This document shows, in pieces, positions 1 to 11,100 of a stretch of 12,964 nt of DNA; within the stretch, counting starts at the first letter, position 1; the number at the start of each line of letters is the position of its first letter. Below the pieces are notes generated by a model, which did not search any database, was not told where the DNA came from, and was given only the letters and a program-made list of their open reading frames with translations. The stretch covers positions 1-12,964 of the forward strand of contig JAAAUF010001068.1 of the NCBI GenBank assembly GCA_015499985.1, given 5' to 3'. Position numbers and translations under genes: made by a program. Source of the stretch: Haplosporangium gracile. Taxonomy: Eukaryota > Mortierellomycota > Mortierellomycetes > Mortierellales > Mortierellaceae.

Positions 1-270
1 TGCGCAAACGTGCGGCGGATTTATTTTGGATCTGGCCGTAGTTTGACGACCCCTAGTGTAGTTATTTTCATGCATAACTTCAACCAATGGCAAAACTAAG
101 GCGCCCTTTCTTCTGCTTCCTGTCCGCCAAGGCACGTGCGCAGGACTGCTATCTGTCCGCCTGCATAAAGCGATGGCGCGCGTTTTCATTCCTTCCTCTT
201 TCTTCATCCTTTCCCTCCCCTTACCTCCGCCTCTCTTCCTTGCGATCTCTCCCTCTTCATCCCTTTACCA
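1..270 (+). promoter_or_regulatory. Promoter/5' leader of the SNF2-RING gene
   Basis: This is non-coding sequence upstream of the ATG at 271. From about 183 to 265 it is strongly pyrimidine-rich, which is typical of the core promoter and leader just upstream of fungal start codons. A palindromic CACGTG (E-box type, the core site of bHLH factors) lies at 133-138. I see no clear TATA box. An 81-codon open frame from 87 runs through the CT-rich stretch into the main gene and shows no domain, so I treat it as chance. The transcription start cannot be fixed from sequence. Confidence 0.5.
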
Positions 271-274
271 ATGA
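173..274 (+). other. Upstream ORF (33 codons) overlapping the main start as ATGA
   Basis: An ATG at 173 opens a 33-codon frame whose TGA stop (272-274) overlaps the main ATG (271-273). The peptide is hydrophobic and proline/serine-rich because the DNA is CT-rich, so its composition carries little meaning. If the mRNA starts upstream of 173, this uORF would be met first by scanning ribosomes and could lower translation or allow reinitiation. If transcription starts inside the CT tract, it is irrelevant. Confidence 0.3.
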
Positions 275-3200
275 CTGCATCTGCATCCTCTTCCAATCCT
301 ACTCCTCAGCTCTCATGGACCTCATTTCCTAACGTCGTCACTGCTGCCTGCTCGCCCTGCTCTGACTGCCAGCAACCACCCTCTACCTCAAAAGCCAGAA
401 AGCTTGACGACTCTCTCCATCTGCACGTCGATGCCGCTTCTTCCAAAAGACGTCTCGTCAAAGACAAGGTCTTGCACGTCGGACCGTCCGCCGCTGGATA
501 TCCTCAGATGGACCCCTACACGCATTCCAACCGTAGACGAGACGATTGGTTACTTGTCGACCAGTGGCAAGAGGTCCTCAGCCCTTTTTCTTATTCTCAG
601 CCATGCCAACATCAACTTGATCGCTACGTTAACACCACCCTCCGCCTCACACGTGAAGAGGGCATCGTCATCCTCTTGCTGGGTGACGATATCCTTTGCA
701 TGCGTTCAGACAAACCAATCGGTAATATCTGGGCACCACACGAAACAACAACGACAACCCATACCGCCACGATCTTCGCTGCTTTCGCATCCTTGCAAGT
801 CTTGGACAAGAGCGAGTTCTCCCTCGTACCCTTACTCTCGGTTTCAGAACCAGACCTCGGTGTAACGATCCGTTTTAATGTCTTCCTGAAGCGTTCTATT
901 TTATCCGAGGACCTTTTTCCGAGAGGGATCGATCGTGCTACTCAAGAGTTTCTTCACTTTGTTTTTCCACACCCAGCTGCGCAATGTTCGATCACATTTT
1001 CGGACGACCCAATCAAGGATCTCTACACTCATCTTAAATCTTCGGCTATCGAGGCTCCGCAAGGTATTCAGCCAGAGAAGCTCATCCCTCAGTTGCTCCC
1101 GTTCCAGCAACGATCTGTTGCATGGTGCCTTCGGAGGGAGTCTAGAGATGTGAAGAACGGGGTCGTGGAGTACAGGGAGCCTACGTCTGCCGATAAACTA
1201 CCTCTGTCTTGGGAGCTCGTCTCGACGCCATCTGGTGAACAACTCGCAATCAATCGACTCTACGGCTCAGTTTGTTTATACAATCACATTGCTGTATATG
1301 CCACGTCGGAGCCAAGAGGCGGTATCCTAGCTGAGGAAATGGGTCTCGGAAAGACGGTAGAGCTGCTTGCACTCATCCTTTTAAATCAGAGGCATCTAGA
1401 TTGCTCTAAAAGCGACATAACCATCCACCCTAAGGATAATCTCGAGCAACGCATGTTGGACACCCATTTGGGAGATCAGCACTTGGAAACCTCAACGGCA
1501 GAATCGCAGGACGGCCTTCCAACCTCGAGCACTCCGCCCCTGATCAAGAGTGCTGCAACTCTTATTATTACGCCACCATCGATTCTACACCAATGGGCAA
1601 GTGAGATCGAAAACCATGCGCCATCGTTGAGGGTTTTCCTGTACATCGACAGCGCTCCAAGTACCATATCGGCAGAGGAATTGGCCCGATACGACATCGT
1701 TCTCACAACTTACGCGGTTCTTTCAAAAGAAATTCACTATGCAAACCAATACGACCGCCCTCGACGTCATGACCGACGCTATTGCCCCCGTACTAGTCCT
1801 GTTGTGCTGATAGAATGGTGGCGAGTGTGTTTGGATGAGGTGGGTATATTTGTTGGTTAAAGCTATATTGTATGATTTAAAGCTTCCACTAACACATTTC
1901 TGTATACTTGACACCAAACTCACTATTAGGCCCAGCTCATTGAAGGCGCGTCAGCGTCACAAGCAGCGGCCATGTCTCACCTGATCCCTCGGGTCATGTC
2001 TTGGGCTGTCAGTGGTACACCTATCAAGCGAAATGTCGATGATCTTTATTCTCTACTCCAATTTCTCAAACAAGGGCCTATCGCGTTTGACAAACGCGTA
2101 CAGAAGTTGCTGAAAGAACGTCACTTCCGACCTACCTTTATCTCCTGCTTTCAGTCCGTCATGCATCGATATGCCAAGCAGGAGGTCGCGCATGAACATA
2201 CCCTACCGGCCCAATACAGGATGGTGTATGGTATTGACTTCACGGATGTCGAGCGCACGAATTACATGGACAAATGGGAGCAGTGTCTTGCCGAGTGCAA
2301 TTTCAATATTGTCGACGACACAAGTGCTGAGGCTGATGGATTGCAGTCGTGGTTGATTCGTCTTCGTCAGACTTGGTACGGACCTTGATGGCGTTAATGG
2401 ATGTAAACGGCTTGTTGAACCATTCCACTACATACTTACGTAGCTTTCATTTCTTTATAGCTGTCATCCCCAAATTGGATCACGGAACATAGAAGCACTT
2501 GGCAGGACAAACTTGAGGACAATCGACGAGGTCTTGAATGCGATGGTCCGTCAGGCCGCCCTTGATCTCTACATTCAGGAGAAGGGTCTTGTAAATAGCA
2601 GAATCAAACGCGCCGTCCTTCAGGCCCGAATCAACAAGGACGAACGAGAACTGCCGCTTTTCCATTCTATCGACAAGGAGATTTCGCGACATGTGGTTCT
2701 TTGGAAGGAAAAATTGGCTGAAGAGACTACAAAAAAAGACCACAAACGCGCGGCTTTAACCTACAGGAGAGGGGATGGACAAGTTGGCTATGAGATGGAC
2801 GGCGAGGACGATGATGGCGAGAGCAAGGCAGCTCACCCCGCGGAAGACCCATACATGGCATCATTTCTTCGGCACAGGGAATGGCTGCTCGAGCACCACA
2901 GGCTACTGTTCTTTTTTGCTAGCGCCTATCACGAGCGGGACATGGCTGATGAGGAAACAATGTACTATGAGCATGCAGAGACGATCCGCCAGCAGATTTT
3001 AAAATTACCGGAGCAAAAGTTCAGCAGGCTTTCGGCATGTGCCAAGGACATTCTCGACGGCTTGGTCATAAACTCCAAGTTCACCATACCGCCTTCGGAA
3101 CACCATGGAGGAATTCTTATGAGTCGGCACCTGGATGAACTGGATTCGGTTCGAGTATTATTGAACCTACAGCTGGAGATTCTTGGGAAGTGGAGGGAGG

Positions 3201-5186
3201 ATCTGGTAGACCGATTGACTCAGCCTTTATTACAGGATGGCGAGGAAGGGGAGCAATACCAGTATTCCATCGACCTTCAGCATACCTTGGAGTCCTACCT
3301 TCACTTTTACAGTCGTATGATCCTGTTGAGAAAAGATTTTCTTATGGGAACTAAAGACGTAATAGCCAAGGTTGTTTCCGATGCGGAGAGTCAACGAGAG
3401 CGCGAGAGCATGGTCAAGCGACGCGAGAACAGAGTTCGGAGGTTCAGAAGAGTCGATGGATTAGAGGAACCCAAAGCCGAAGACGACTTGGACAGGCGCT
3501 TGGAAAAGGAGATGGACGCTCTTATCACTCCAGGGTTGACATCAACCTTGCGAAGTATTCGGTTTGACATGAAGTCATTGTCGAGCGACTTGAACATGTC
3601 GCCGGCCGAGCGCCAAATGGCGGAGAGAGAAGAATTGCGACTCAAGGAAGAGCAGGATCGACAAACCAAGCTTATCGTAGAACTGGAGAAGTATGTTGAC
3701 AATGGCCTTCGACAGCGCTCTTTTAATCCTGCCCGCAGGTGATCCGTGAATTGAGAGACCTGTACTTACACTTTTAATTTCAAATCTCTATGGATAGAGA
3801 GATATCATGGTTCCGCACTTTGACAAATGCACGTACCGCTTATTATCGGGGGCTTCAGGAGATCTCAGACACAGTCCGCGACATTGAATCCACGGCACCA
3901 CAGGAAGATATCGCCGTTTGTTTGCAGGACGAGGTGTCGCAGCAGATGGAGGTCGTACGCAAGGAGTCGAGGCTGCGCTATCTTCAAACCATCGCTATTG
4001 CCTCCGAAAACGAGGCGCGTTCGGAGGAGGACAGACTTTGCCTTGTGTGTCGTAGCCCATACGATCGTGGTTTAATGACGGAGTGCGGGCATGTGTTTTG
4101 TGAGCACTGTTTGCTTGAGTGGACCAAAGCGCACCTCACCTGCCCGATTTGTAATAGTAGAATTGTCAGAAGAAAGCTTGCCCAAGTGATGATGTCGGAC
4201 CAATCGCTGAACTGTCTAGACGAAGACTCGGAAATGATCAGGGAAGATCTATCGGCGGACAAGGCGTGGAATTCGCTTCGCGAGGGCAACCTACGCCTAG
4301 TTCCAGAGGCGATTCGTCGGACTACGATTCGGGATGGATATGGAAGCAAGATTGACAGTATTGTGCGCCACATCTCCTATTTGGTTCAAGATGATCCTAA
4401 CGTCAAGTGTCTAGTCTTTTCCCAATGGTCTGATGTACTCGGGTTGGTAGGACTGAGTCTTGATCTCAACAACATCGGGCATGTCAAGTTGGATGGCGCG
4501 TCTGTCAAGTCTGCGGTCAAGGAGTTCAACGAGAACAAGGACAAGCGTGTTTTTATGCTCCATGCCAAGTCCCAATCAGCGTAAGGCTGTTTTCTTTATT
4601 ATAATTTCAACGTTTAGTACTAGCGTATTTCTGGTACTAATCAGCCCATCGTTTGCTGTGTGCGTCTAGTGGACTTACGCTGCTCTCAGCGACCCATGCC
4701 TTCATCTGTGAGCCGCTTGTCAACCCTGTCCTTCAAGCCCAAGCTGTGAGTCGAGTGCATCGTATCGGTCAAACGAAAGAGGTATGAAATAACAATGCTC
4801 ACAGGTGCATACAACAGCGTTTCAGCGCTCCATTTATTCGCAACCTGACACAATCTCTCTCCCTCTCTCTCTCTCATACACACACACTCACGCACACACA
4901 CACACACTCACTCACTCGTCCACTCACTTTTTTCTAGACTTTTGTCCATTACTACTTGATTCGAGATACAATCGAGATTCCATGCTTTGAGCTTTTCGAG
5001 CGTAGTACAGCTATAAGTTCAGAAGCGACGAACGAGGAACTCGATAGTCACAACAAGGAGAGATCGGCATCATCGTCGATTCTCGCGTCTCAAGTCTCCA
5101 GTGCACAAAACCGCCATGGTGAACTGGTCAGCCTTAACGATTTGAGATTCCTTTTCAGGATGCAAAGAACGATGTTGAACAAATAA
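271..5186 (+). CDS. SHPRH: SHPRH/Irc20-type SNF2 helicase with RING finger (E3 ubiquitin ligase)
   Basis: Exons are 271-1839, 1930-2375, 2461-3738, 3798-4580, 4670-4781 and 4938-5186; together they give 1479 codons in one frame (1478 aa, close to human SHPRH and yeast Irc20). Lobe 1 begins near residue 271. It has a Walker A motif MGLGKT with K361, motif II as DEAQ (522-525, split by intron 1) and SGTP at 551-554. A long alpha-helical insert follows, then a C3HC4 RING at 1179-1216, then lobe 2 with LVFSQW and motif VI (R1387 and R1390, HRIGQ). Family members are nuclear ATP-dependent translocases with ubiquitin-ligase activity; human SHPRH modifies PCNA, and Irc20 affects recombination. I do not see the linker-histone or PHD domains of human SHPRH. 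The start was chosen for its position just after the CT-rich leader. Intron 3 (donor GTGATC) is the least certain junction. The RAD5/HLTF family is less likely because motif II is DEAQ and no HIRAN domain is seen. Confidence 0.9.
1081..2500 (+). other. SNF2 ATPase lobe 1 (motifs Q to III)
   Basis: This region encodes residues from about 271 to 685. LLPFQQRSVAW matches the SNF2 entry motif. GGILAEEMGLGKT is Walker A (351-362), and LIITPPSILHQW is motif Ia. The Walker B residues LDEAQ lie across the intron at 1840-1929, and SGTP is motif III. The CCHP motif after intron 2 (residues from 672) is the usual conserved end of this lobe. A serine- and threonine-rich insert of about 50 residues sits between Walker A and motif Ia, a common place for insertions in the SHPRH branch. 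Confidence 0.9.
4039..4152 (+). other. C3HC4 RING finger
   Basis: Zinc ligands are C1179, C1182, C1194, H1196, C1199, C1202, C1213 and C1216, the classic C3HC4 spacing with a CPIC ending. RING fingers of this type recruit a ubiquitin-conjugating enzyme. Placement between the two SNF2 lobes is diagnostic of the RAD5/SHPRH/Irc20 group. All eight ligands are intact, so ligase activity is plausible. Confidence 0.93.
4330..5010 (+). other. SNF2 helicase lobe 2 (motifs IV-VI)
   Basis: KCLVFSQWSDVL is motif IV. The motif V region (SAGLTLLSATH) is split by the intron at 4581-4669. Motif VI (AVSRVHRIGQTKE) ends just before the intron at 4782-4937, and the following exon starts TFVHYYLIRDTIE. These residues match the SHPRH branch closely, and the arginine finger residues are present. 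Confidence 0.9.
4854..4927 (+). repeat. Compound CT/CA microsatellite inside the last SHPRH intron
   Basis: A run of CT dinucleotides (about 4854-4875) changes into CA dinucleotides (about 4876-4908) and then ACTC units to about 4927. It lies in the intron 4782-4937, which at 156 nt is the longest of this gene. It doubles as an extended pyrimidine tract ahead of the TTTTTTCTAG acceptor. Length polymorphism is likely. Confidence 0.9.
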
Positions 5187-5196
5187 AAGGTTGTAA
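5187..5196. other. Ten-base gap between convergent stop codons
   Basis: The SHPRH-like frame stops with TAA at 5184-5186. The minus-strand intersectin-like frame stops with TAA at 5199-5197. Only ten bases separate them, so each 3' UTR must run into the other gene's coding sequence. An AATAAA hexamer at 5182-5187 overlaps the plus-strand stop, which is too early to end that mRNA unless its UTR is extremely short. I found no convincing minus-strand AATAAA close by. Confidence 0.8.
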
Positions 5197-8100
5197 TTAC
5201 AGAGCTTTGTACGACATATGAAATTTGATCTGCTTATCATTGCCCACAACTGTTAGAACCTCGGTGCCTCGTTCTCCGAATGGAATGACTGCGTGAAAAG
5301 GAACTTGCGCACTTCCCATAAACACTAAAGCGAAAGAAAGTACATGCTAATGTCAATAAGAAATCACTCTACTTGTCGACCAAACAAGCGTAACAAGGAA
5401 CGAAAATTGCACTCACTGTCCGGGGAGAAAGGACAAGTGGACATCAACTTGACATTGAGCACGTGATTCATATCTGTAATAGCAAAAATGGTGCTCTCCC
5501 TCCAGAGAATGGAAAACGCTCCAGAAAAGGGTTGGTCTGTCGAGGAAGGGCGGGTCGCGAAGAGTTGGTCGCCCAAGGAGATGGTGCACACAAATGATCT
5601 TGACTTGGCTGTTGAGGAACAAAGGAACCGAACATTCTCATTAGTTCGCCTTGATGGCAGTCCATTTCACTACACAATGATGGAATAGTGATAGATAGCC
5701 AAAATGCTCTAGGTTTCTTACCAAATTCACGGCTGGGAATGACTCCTTCGTTTACCCGAATAGTCATGGTTCCAACAGTCTCTGCCAAGGAAGGTCGAAT
5801 AGATGTACGCATTCCATAATCCCGTGGGGTCTTGGCGAGGTTCTCGATGGCCTTCTGCACGACGCCAAGCCATGCTTTTCTCTCACGGGCAGAACTAGCT
5901 TTGACATGGATCATTGACTGATGCGGGCCGCCTTGCGAAGACTGTTGGGTTTGTAGGTGTAGCGGAACTTGACTGAACTGGGCGGTGGTAGATAATGGGA
6001 CAGGGCCACCAACAACGATCGTAAACTTGGTGTCGTCGTTCGCATCAGGCTTTACCTTGATCCTTGCTAATGGTATTGGGGCATGGTACAATGTCCAGCC
6101 ATGATTGCTGTTTTGTCCCCATTCTGAGGCTACGGAAGGTGACGAAGAGAGCGACGGTGAGCTAGCTGACAGTGACAGCGACGTGTATGAAGCCGATTTA
6201 ACCAACGCACCTGCTGGTCTTCCAGGGACAAAAAGAAGCAGCAGATCGTTACAAAGATATGCATACAGCTTTCTTCCTGACTTTGCCTTCCTCAAACTGC
6301 CCTCCTGGAGAATTCTTCGTGGACCCAGAAACTTTGTTTCGGATGTCAACACAAGGCCCTGTACAAGATAACAAGACCTGTTTTAGTACTGAAAAGTCGA
6401 CTGGCGCCATGTCAAACCAACATTACGATAATGGGGTTGTCCGATGGGCATGCGCATGCGTCCGTGTACTTTACCTCCGTCAGATCGCCAGTGGGCAGTT
6501 TGCGTTGAATCTCGCCCAACTTTTGCTTGTCTTCGCCACTGCGGATTGATTCGTTAATACGGTCGAGAAAGCTCTCCGCAGAAATTAGTGCCTCAGAGAG
6601 TAGCAGGTGGTCGATATGACCCTCGTCAGTATACTCCAGTATCTAACGAATTTAGACAGAAACAATATAAACAACATATCGCCATAGTGAACGTCGGTAT
6701 TGAACAGAAGCGCTTGCTGTGCTCTCACTATCGTACCTTTTTGATCAAGAGAGGGTATCTTGTAATACGCTGGAGTGGCTGGAGCAAAAAGCTGGAGATG
6801 TCCATCCCACGACACGAGGGCCTTGATTTGGCGGCCTAGGAAAATAATAGTGGTTGAAAATAGCAGTGAAGGATGAGCAAATCATTGCCAGCTATGAATT
6901 GCAAGCTCTTATTTACGGTGGGAGCAACGCTTCCAGCACTTACCGTAATGAACTCAAGCAACAGCCGACTCTCAGTCAACCTTCGCGCTAACAAATTTGC
7001 AGCCTCGCGGTGATTGGCACAATACCTCATGAAGCATTCAGCTCGTTCCACGATGAGACTATTGATGACATCTCCTACCGCAAGAACGACACCCTGCTCA
7101 CTCTCCTGTCGTTGCGTCAGCTCATCTACAATGCTCCGCGATAGGTTCAAAAGACTGGGCCACTCCATAAAGAGCGACTGACTCTCAAATGGGCTGATCA
7201 GACCTTGGTCAAGCAATGGTCTTTGGAACTCATCACGAACAAGGTAGAGGTACCTCAAATAGACACGCTCGGTAGTAATCAGCTCATGGATTGCCTCTTG
7301 TCGCTTCCGTTCTTTTTCGCTAAGAGACTGAGACATGTCCATCCCAACGGAGGCGCTCCAAGACGGTGAGTTGAGCAGCAAAGGGCTCGGAGACCGATCA
7401 ATCGACATTCCTTTTGAAGGTGGCTGGCTCATCTGGCTTTCGGATGTAAAACGAGGATGCGAGAACGATCTCGATAGAGCCTCAGAGTGGCTTCCCGATC
7501 GCTGGCGCATTGCAGGAGTGAGAGTAGTTGGGACAGACAGAAGAGATGGTAAAGAGCCCTCTGACTGCTTCCGAAGCAACATGTTGGGCCTCAATGGTGC
7601 GCTCGTTGATAATAAAAGTTGATCAGAGCGTGAAGAGGTTGAGTCCGTAGGGAGAGGGGAGGCTCCAGTGGGTCTTGGAGGTGCTGCGCGATACCGAGGA
7701 ACAGGAGCAATGGCAATCGAAGGGGTTCTTGGCATTGACGGTACAATCGTGGCTGTGGCTTGCAGAGTATGATTCTGACGCTCGACATTATTGCGGTCGG
7801 TGACATTATCAATGTCGCTTTCACTATCATCGGATGTTTCTGTGTCTGTGTCTATAGAGCCTGACACTGTACTTCCATCAACACCTTCATCTGCAGACTC
7901 ATACACTGACGAGTCACTGTCATCGGGGTCGGGGTCCAGGTCTATCCAGGTAAATACGATACGGTAGCGAAGACGGTCAAGATCGAAGAAGAGTGAGGGG
8001 AAAGGAGAAAAGACGATTTTCAGTCACACGTATATAGCCGCCAATAGATTTTTAATGAGCTTTGAACATGATCGGAACTACTCAAATATGTGCAGGCCCT

Positions 8101-11100
8101 CTCTGACCGAATGAAAGAACAGAACAAGAACCACAAATGTGAATCCGGCACCAATTTACAAAACGGGAAAGATAATGAACTGACAGCAATGCAATGCACT
8201 AACCGCTAGTGGACTGCCCTCCAACCTCCTCTAAGTATGCAGATGGGAGCATTCCAGTGACGCCTTGCTCGTTCCTGACCCGCCACCACAAGGGATCCGG
8301 TTTATCCATAATGTCGACTATTTCGCCCGCGTCAATAGTAAGTTCCTCCGAGCTCTGGCCGGCGTACGAGTACAAAACTTTCGCCTTGCCAGTAGAATGT
8401 TCTATCGCTATGCAATTATGCACAAGGTGAGTATGATTGAGAGGATATTATAGGGTGACAAGTACCTTTAGAATACCATGATAGAAAAGACTTCTTCATA
8501 CCTTCAGGAAGGGGTTGACCATCGATATATTCCTCAAGGTACGTCGCGGGCAACATTCCGATGGCCGCTGACGATGCTTGAACCCTCCACCACTGAGGAT
8601 CAGGCTTTTCAAGAACATCGACAATGTCGCCGCGCTCAACAGAGAGCTCTCCTTCATTTTGAGCCGTATAGGCAAATAACGCTCGCGCCTGAAATTTCTC
8701 TACTCGGAATGAAAGATGATACGTTAGAAGTTAAGCACAAGGACGACTCGATATACAACAAATGGACCGTTCATTGCGAAAGAGGTTACCTTCGACCTGC
8801 TGGACGTAAGCCTTGGGGAACCATCCCTTCAAAATACTGTTCTTCTCCGAGATGCCGTACATCCAGTCCGTATTCCCGGACTCTTTGGAAGGATAGGCGT
8901 GCAGATACTCGTCAGCCACGAAGCTGAGTTGATCGGGTGCTCCGGCACTATAAGCCCATAGAGACTTGGCTCGGTAGCCGTTATCAAAGTCAATCTTATC
9001 CTCGGCTGAATCCTCTACCTTTGCAAGTGATGCAGAACTGGTCGTTGCCTGTGTCGGATCCTGAGAGGGGCCCGAATGAGCATGACGAGCTGTGTTTGCT
9101 ATCGCTGCGTACGGAGCAGAAGGTAGTTCTTGGATCGAGGACATTAGAACAGCAGTAGTCCCAGTTGTGTTTTCCTCGGCAGGAGAGTGACTGGCTAGAC
9201 GCCCAAACCAATCGGTGCTCTCGCGACGAATGTCAGGCACCTCCGCTGAGGTGTCGACACGACCAGTGTTGATTCCTGTTGACTTCTTCAACGTCGGCAT
9301 CCCGCCCGCAAACAAGCCGCCTAGAACAGGCATACCCAACGGTCGTTGATCGGAGTTGCTTGAGATGTGAGCAATCGCAGTAGACTCTCTGTCTGGCACA
9401 ACAGTCAATGCTGATGAGTCGTCGCCTACAACACGGCCTAGTAAACCGTTCAAAGTGAGGTAGAAGACACTTATAGGTTAATATCCATATCAAGAATAAA
9501 TAGTTCAGCAATCAAAAACAAAATTATTCTCCATGGACATACCCACGCCTTTAACCGTGCTCTTGTCTTTGGTGACGGCCTTCTTCAATCGGATGCCAGT
9601 CTGGATTTGGCTTAGAAGCGCTCCTCGAGCGCCAGAAGCTGTCGAAGCTGGAGTGGCACCACCTGCTTGGGGGCCCGGTGGGGCTGTGGGGAAGCCAATT
9701 GATGCTGGCTGAGGAACAGGGATACCCTGCGATCCTGGTGGAATGACACTGATGCTACTGGTTCCCGGCGCAGGTGGAGGAGGAGGAATAGGAATAGCTC
9801 CTGAGGGCTGAGGGGGAGGCACGGGAATAGTTCCTGCTGGTTGAGGGGGAGGCACAAGAACGCTCGCGACGGGTGGGGGCGGAGGCGCCAAAGAAATATC
9901 GGAGCCCGCCGAGGGCAAAGATGCTGCAACGGATGAGACTTGCTTTTGTGATAACTGGTCTGCCAAGTCCACCTCTTTCTCAACCACGTCCCAGCCATCC
10001 GATGTGTCTTTGGAATGAGCGGTAGGCGGAGAGACAGCAGTGGAGGACATCATTCGGAAAAACGGATTGTTGGAGCTGGACGGAGCAACGGCCACGGTGG
10101 GGCCGCTGGCAGGAGGAGTTGCATTCACCGGACTTGTCGTGTCCCAGTCATCATCGGAGGACGAAATGGACTTTCGGTGCTTGGCGAATGGGTTGGAGTC
10201 GAGAGTAATACGGACAGGTCCTCTGTTAAACGACCCTTGGGCGGGTGTCAAAGCTAGAGCCTGGTGCTGCTGCTTGGCGGCCAACGTAGACTGAGCAAAC
10301 CGCTCTTTGCGCTCTCGTTCTTCGCGCTCCTCCTGCTCCCTCGCCATACGGTTTTGTTCCAGCTCTTCCTCTCGTTTACGTTGAACGACTTCTTGCTCTT
10401 CCAATCCAGTACGCTCTGCGGCTTCCAGTTGCCTCTGAGCTTCCTGGGCTGCTGGGCGCTCAGATTCTAGATGCTCATCACGCTGAACTGCCTGAAGTTT
10501 TTCCTGGCTGGCCTTGAGGTCCCTCTCCGCTTGACGCTCCAGCTCTGCTTGACGTCGCTTCGATTCAGCATTGGCAAGCAGTTTCTCCCGCGCCAGTCTC
10601 TCAGCCTCTTCAAATTTGGCGCTAGTGAAAGCATCGACTTCTGGGACTGCATGTGGGAGAGATGGGGAGCTAGTTTCGACTCGGCTGGATTGGGTTTTTG
10701 AGAGAATATCGTTCTGACGGTCTCGGAGTCGCTTCTCTGCTTGAGCACGAATGATCGCACGGCGCTCCTCTGGAGTCTTACCAGTAAGACCAACGCTGGG
10801 GACTGTAGGGGATGATGTGATCGACGCGGAGGATGAGATAGGAGGTGATGAAGAAACGGACGAGCCGACACCAAGCCTCTGGGAAGGGGTGGAGGTGTAT
10901 TGACGGCCAGATGCAGACGACGGCGGTTGATAGGATGAGACCTGGAGTGGCGTGGAAGTAGCGAGAGGTTTGATATCTTGGATGAACCTGCGAGCGATGT
11001 CCGATTCAACACCAGCGCCTTCCTCCCATTTCCTGCGGTCACTATCCGACACTCCAGTTTGAGAACGTGCGTGGTTGTCCAGATCGCGCTCGAGTTGGCG

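Noticed and set aside
87..332. 81-codon open frame on the plus strand
   Set aside because: It runs through a CT-rich leader that has few stops in any frame, overlaps the true start of the SNF2 gene and shows no domain.
1840..4669. Stop codons at 1858-1860, 2386-2388, 3740-3742 and 4582-4584 suggest a broken helicase gene
   Set aside because: Each stop lies in or at the edge of a GT-AG intron. Removing the introns restores SNF2 motifs in one continuous frame, so this is not a pseudogene.
5197..7941. Separate RhoGEF gene (DH-PH-C2) independent of the SH3 part
   Set aside because: The exon at 7941 has no in-frame ATG near its start and needs a phase-1 partner, which the SH3 exon ending at 8204 supplies exactly. 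An alternative internal promoter is kept as a finding only.
8478..8927. 149-codon plus-strand frame
   Set aside because: It is antisense to two SH3-coding exons and an intron of the intersectin-like gene, with no recognisable domain.
9505..9542. A second short isoform ending after the WH2 motif by retaining the intron at 9542
   Set aside because: Retention would add only about a dozen unrelated residues before a stop, and the donor GTATGT is strong. Nothing else points to its use.
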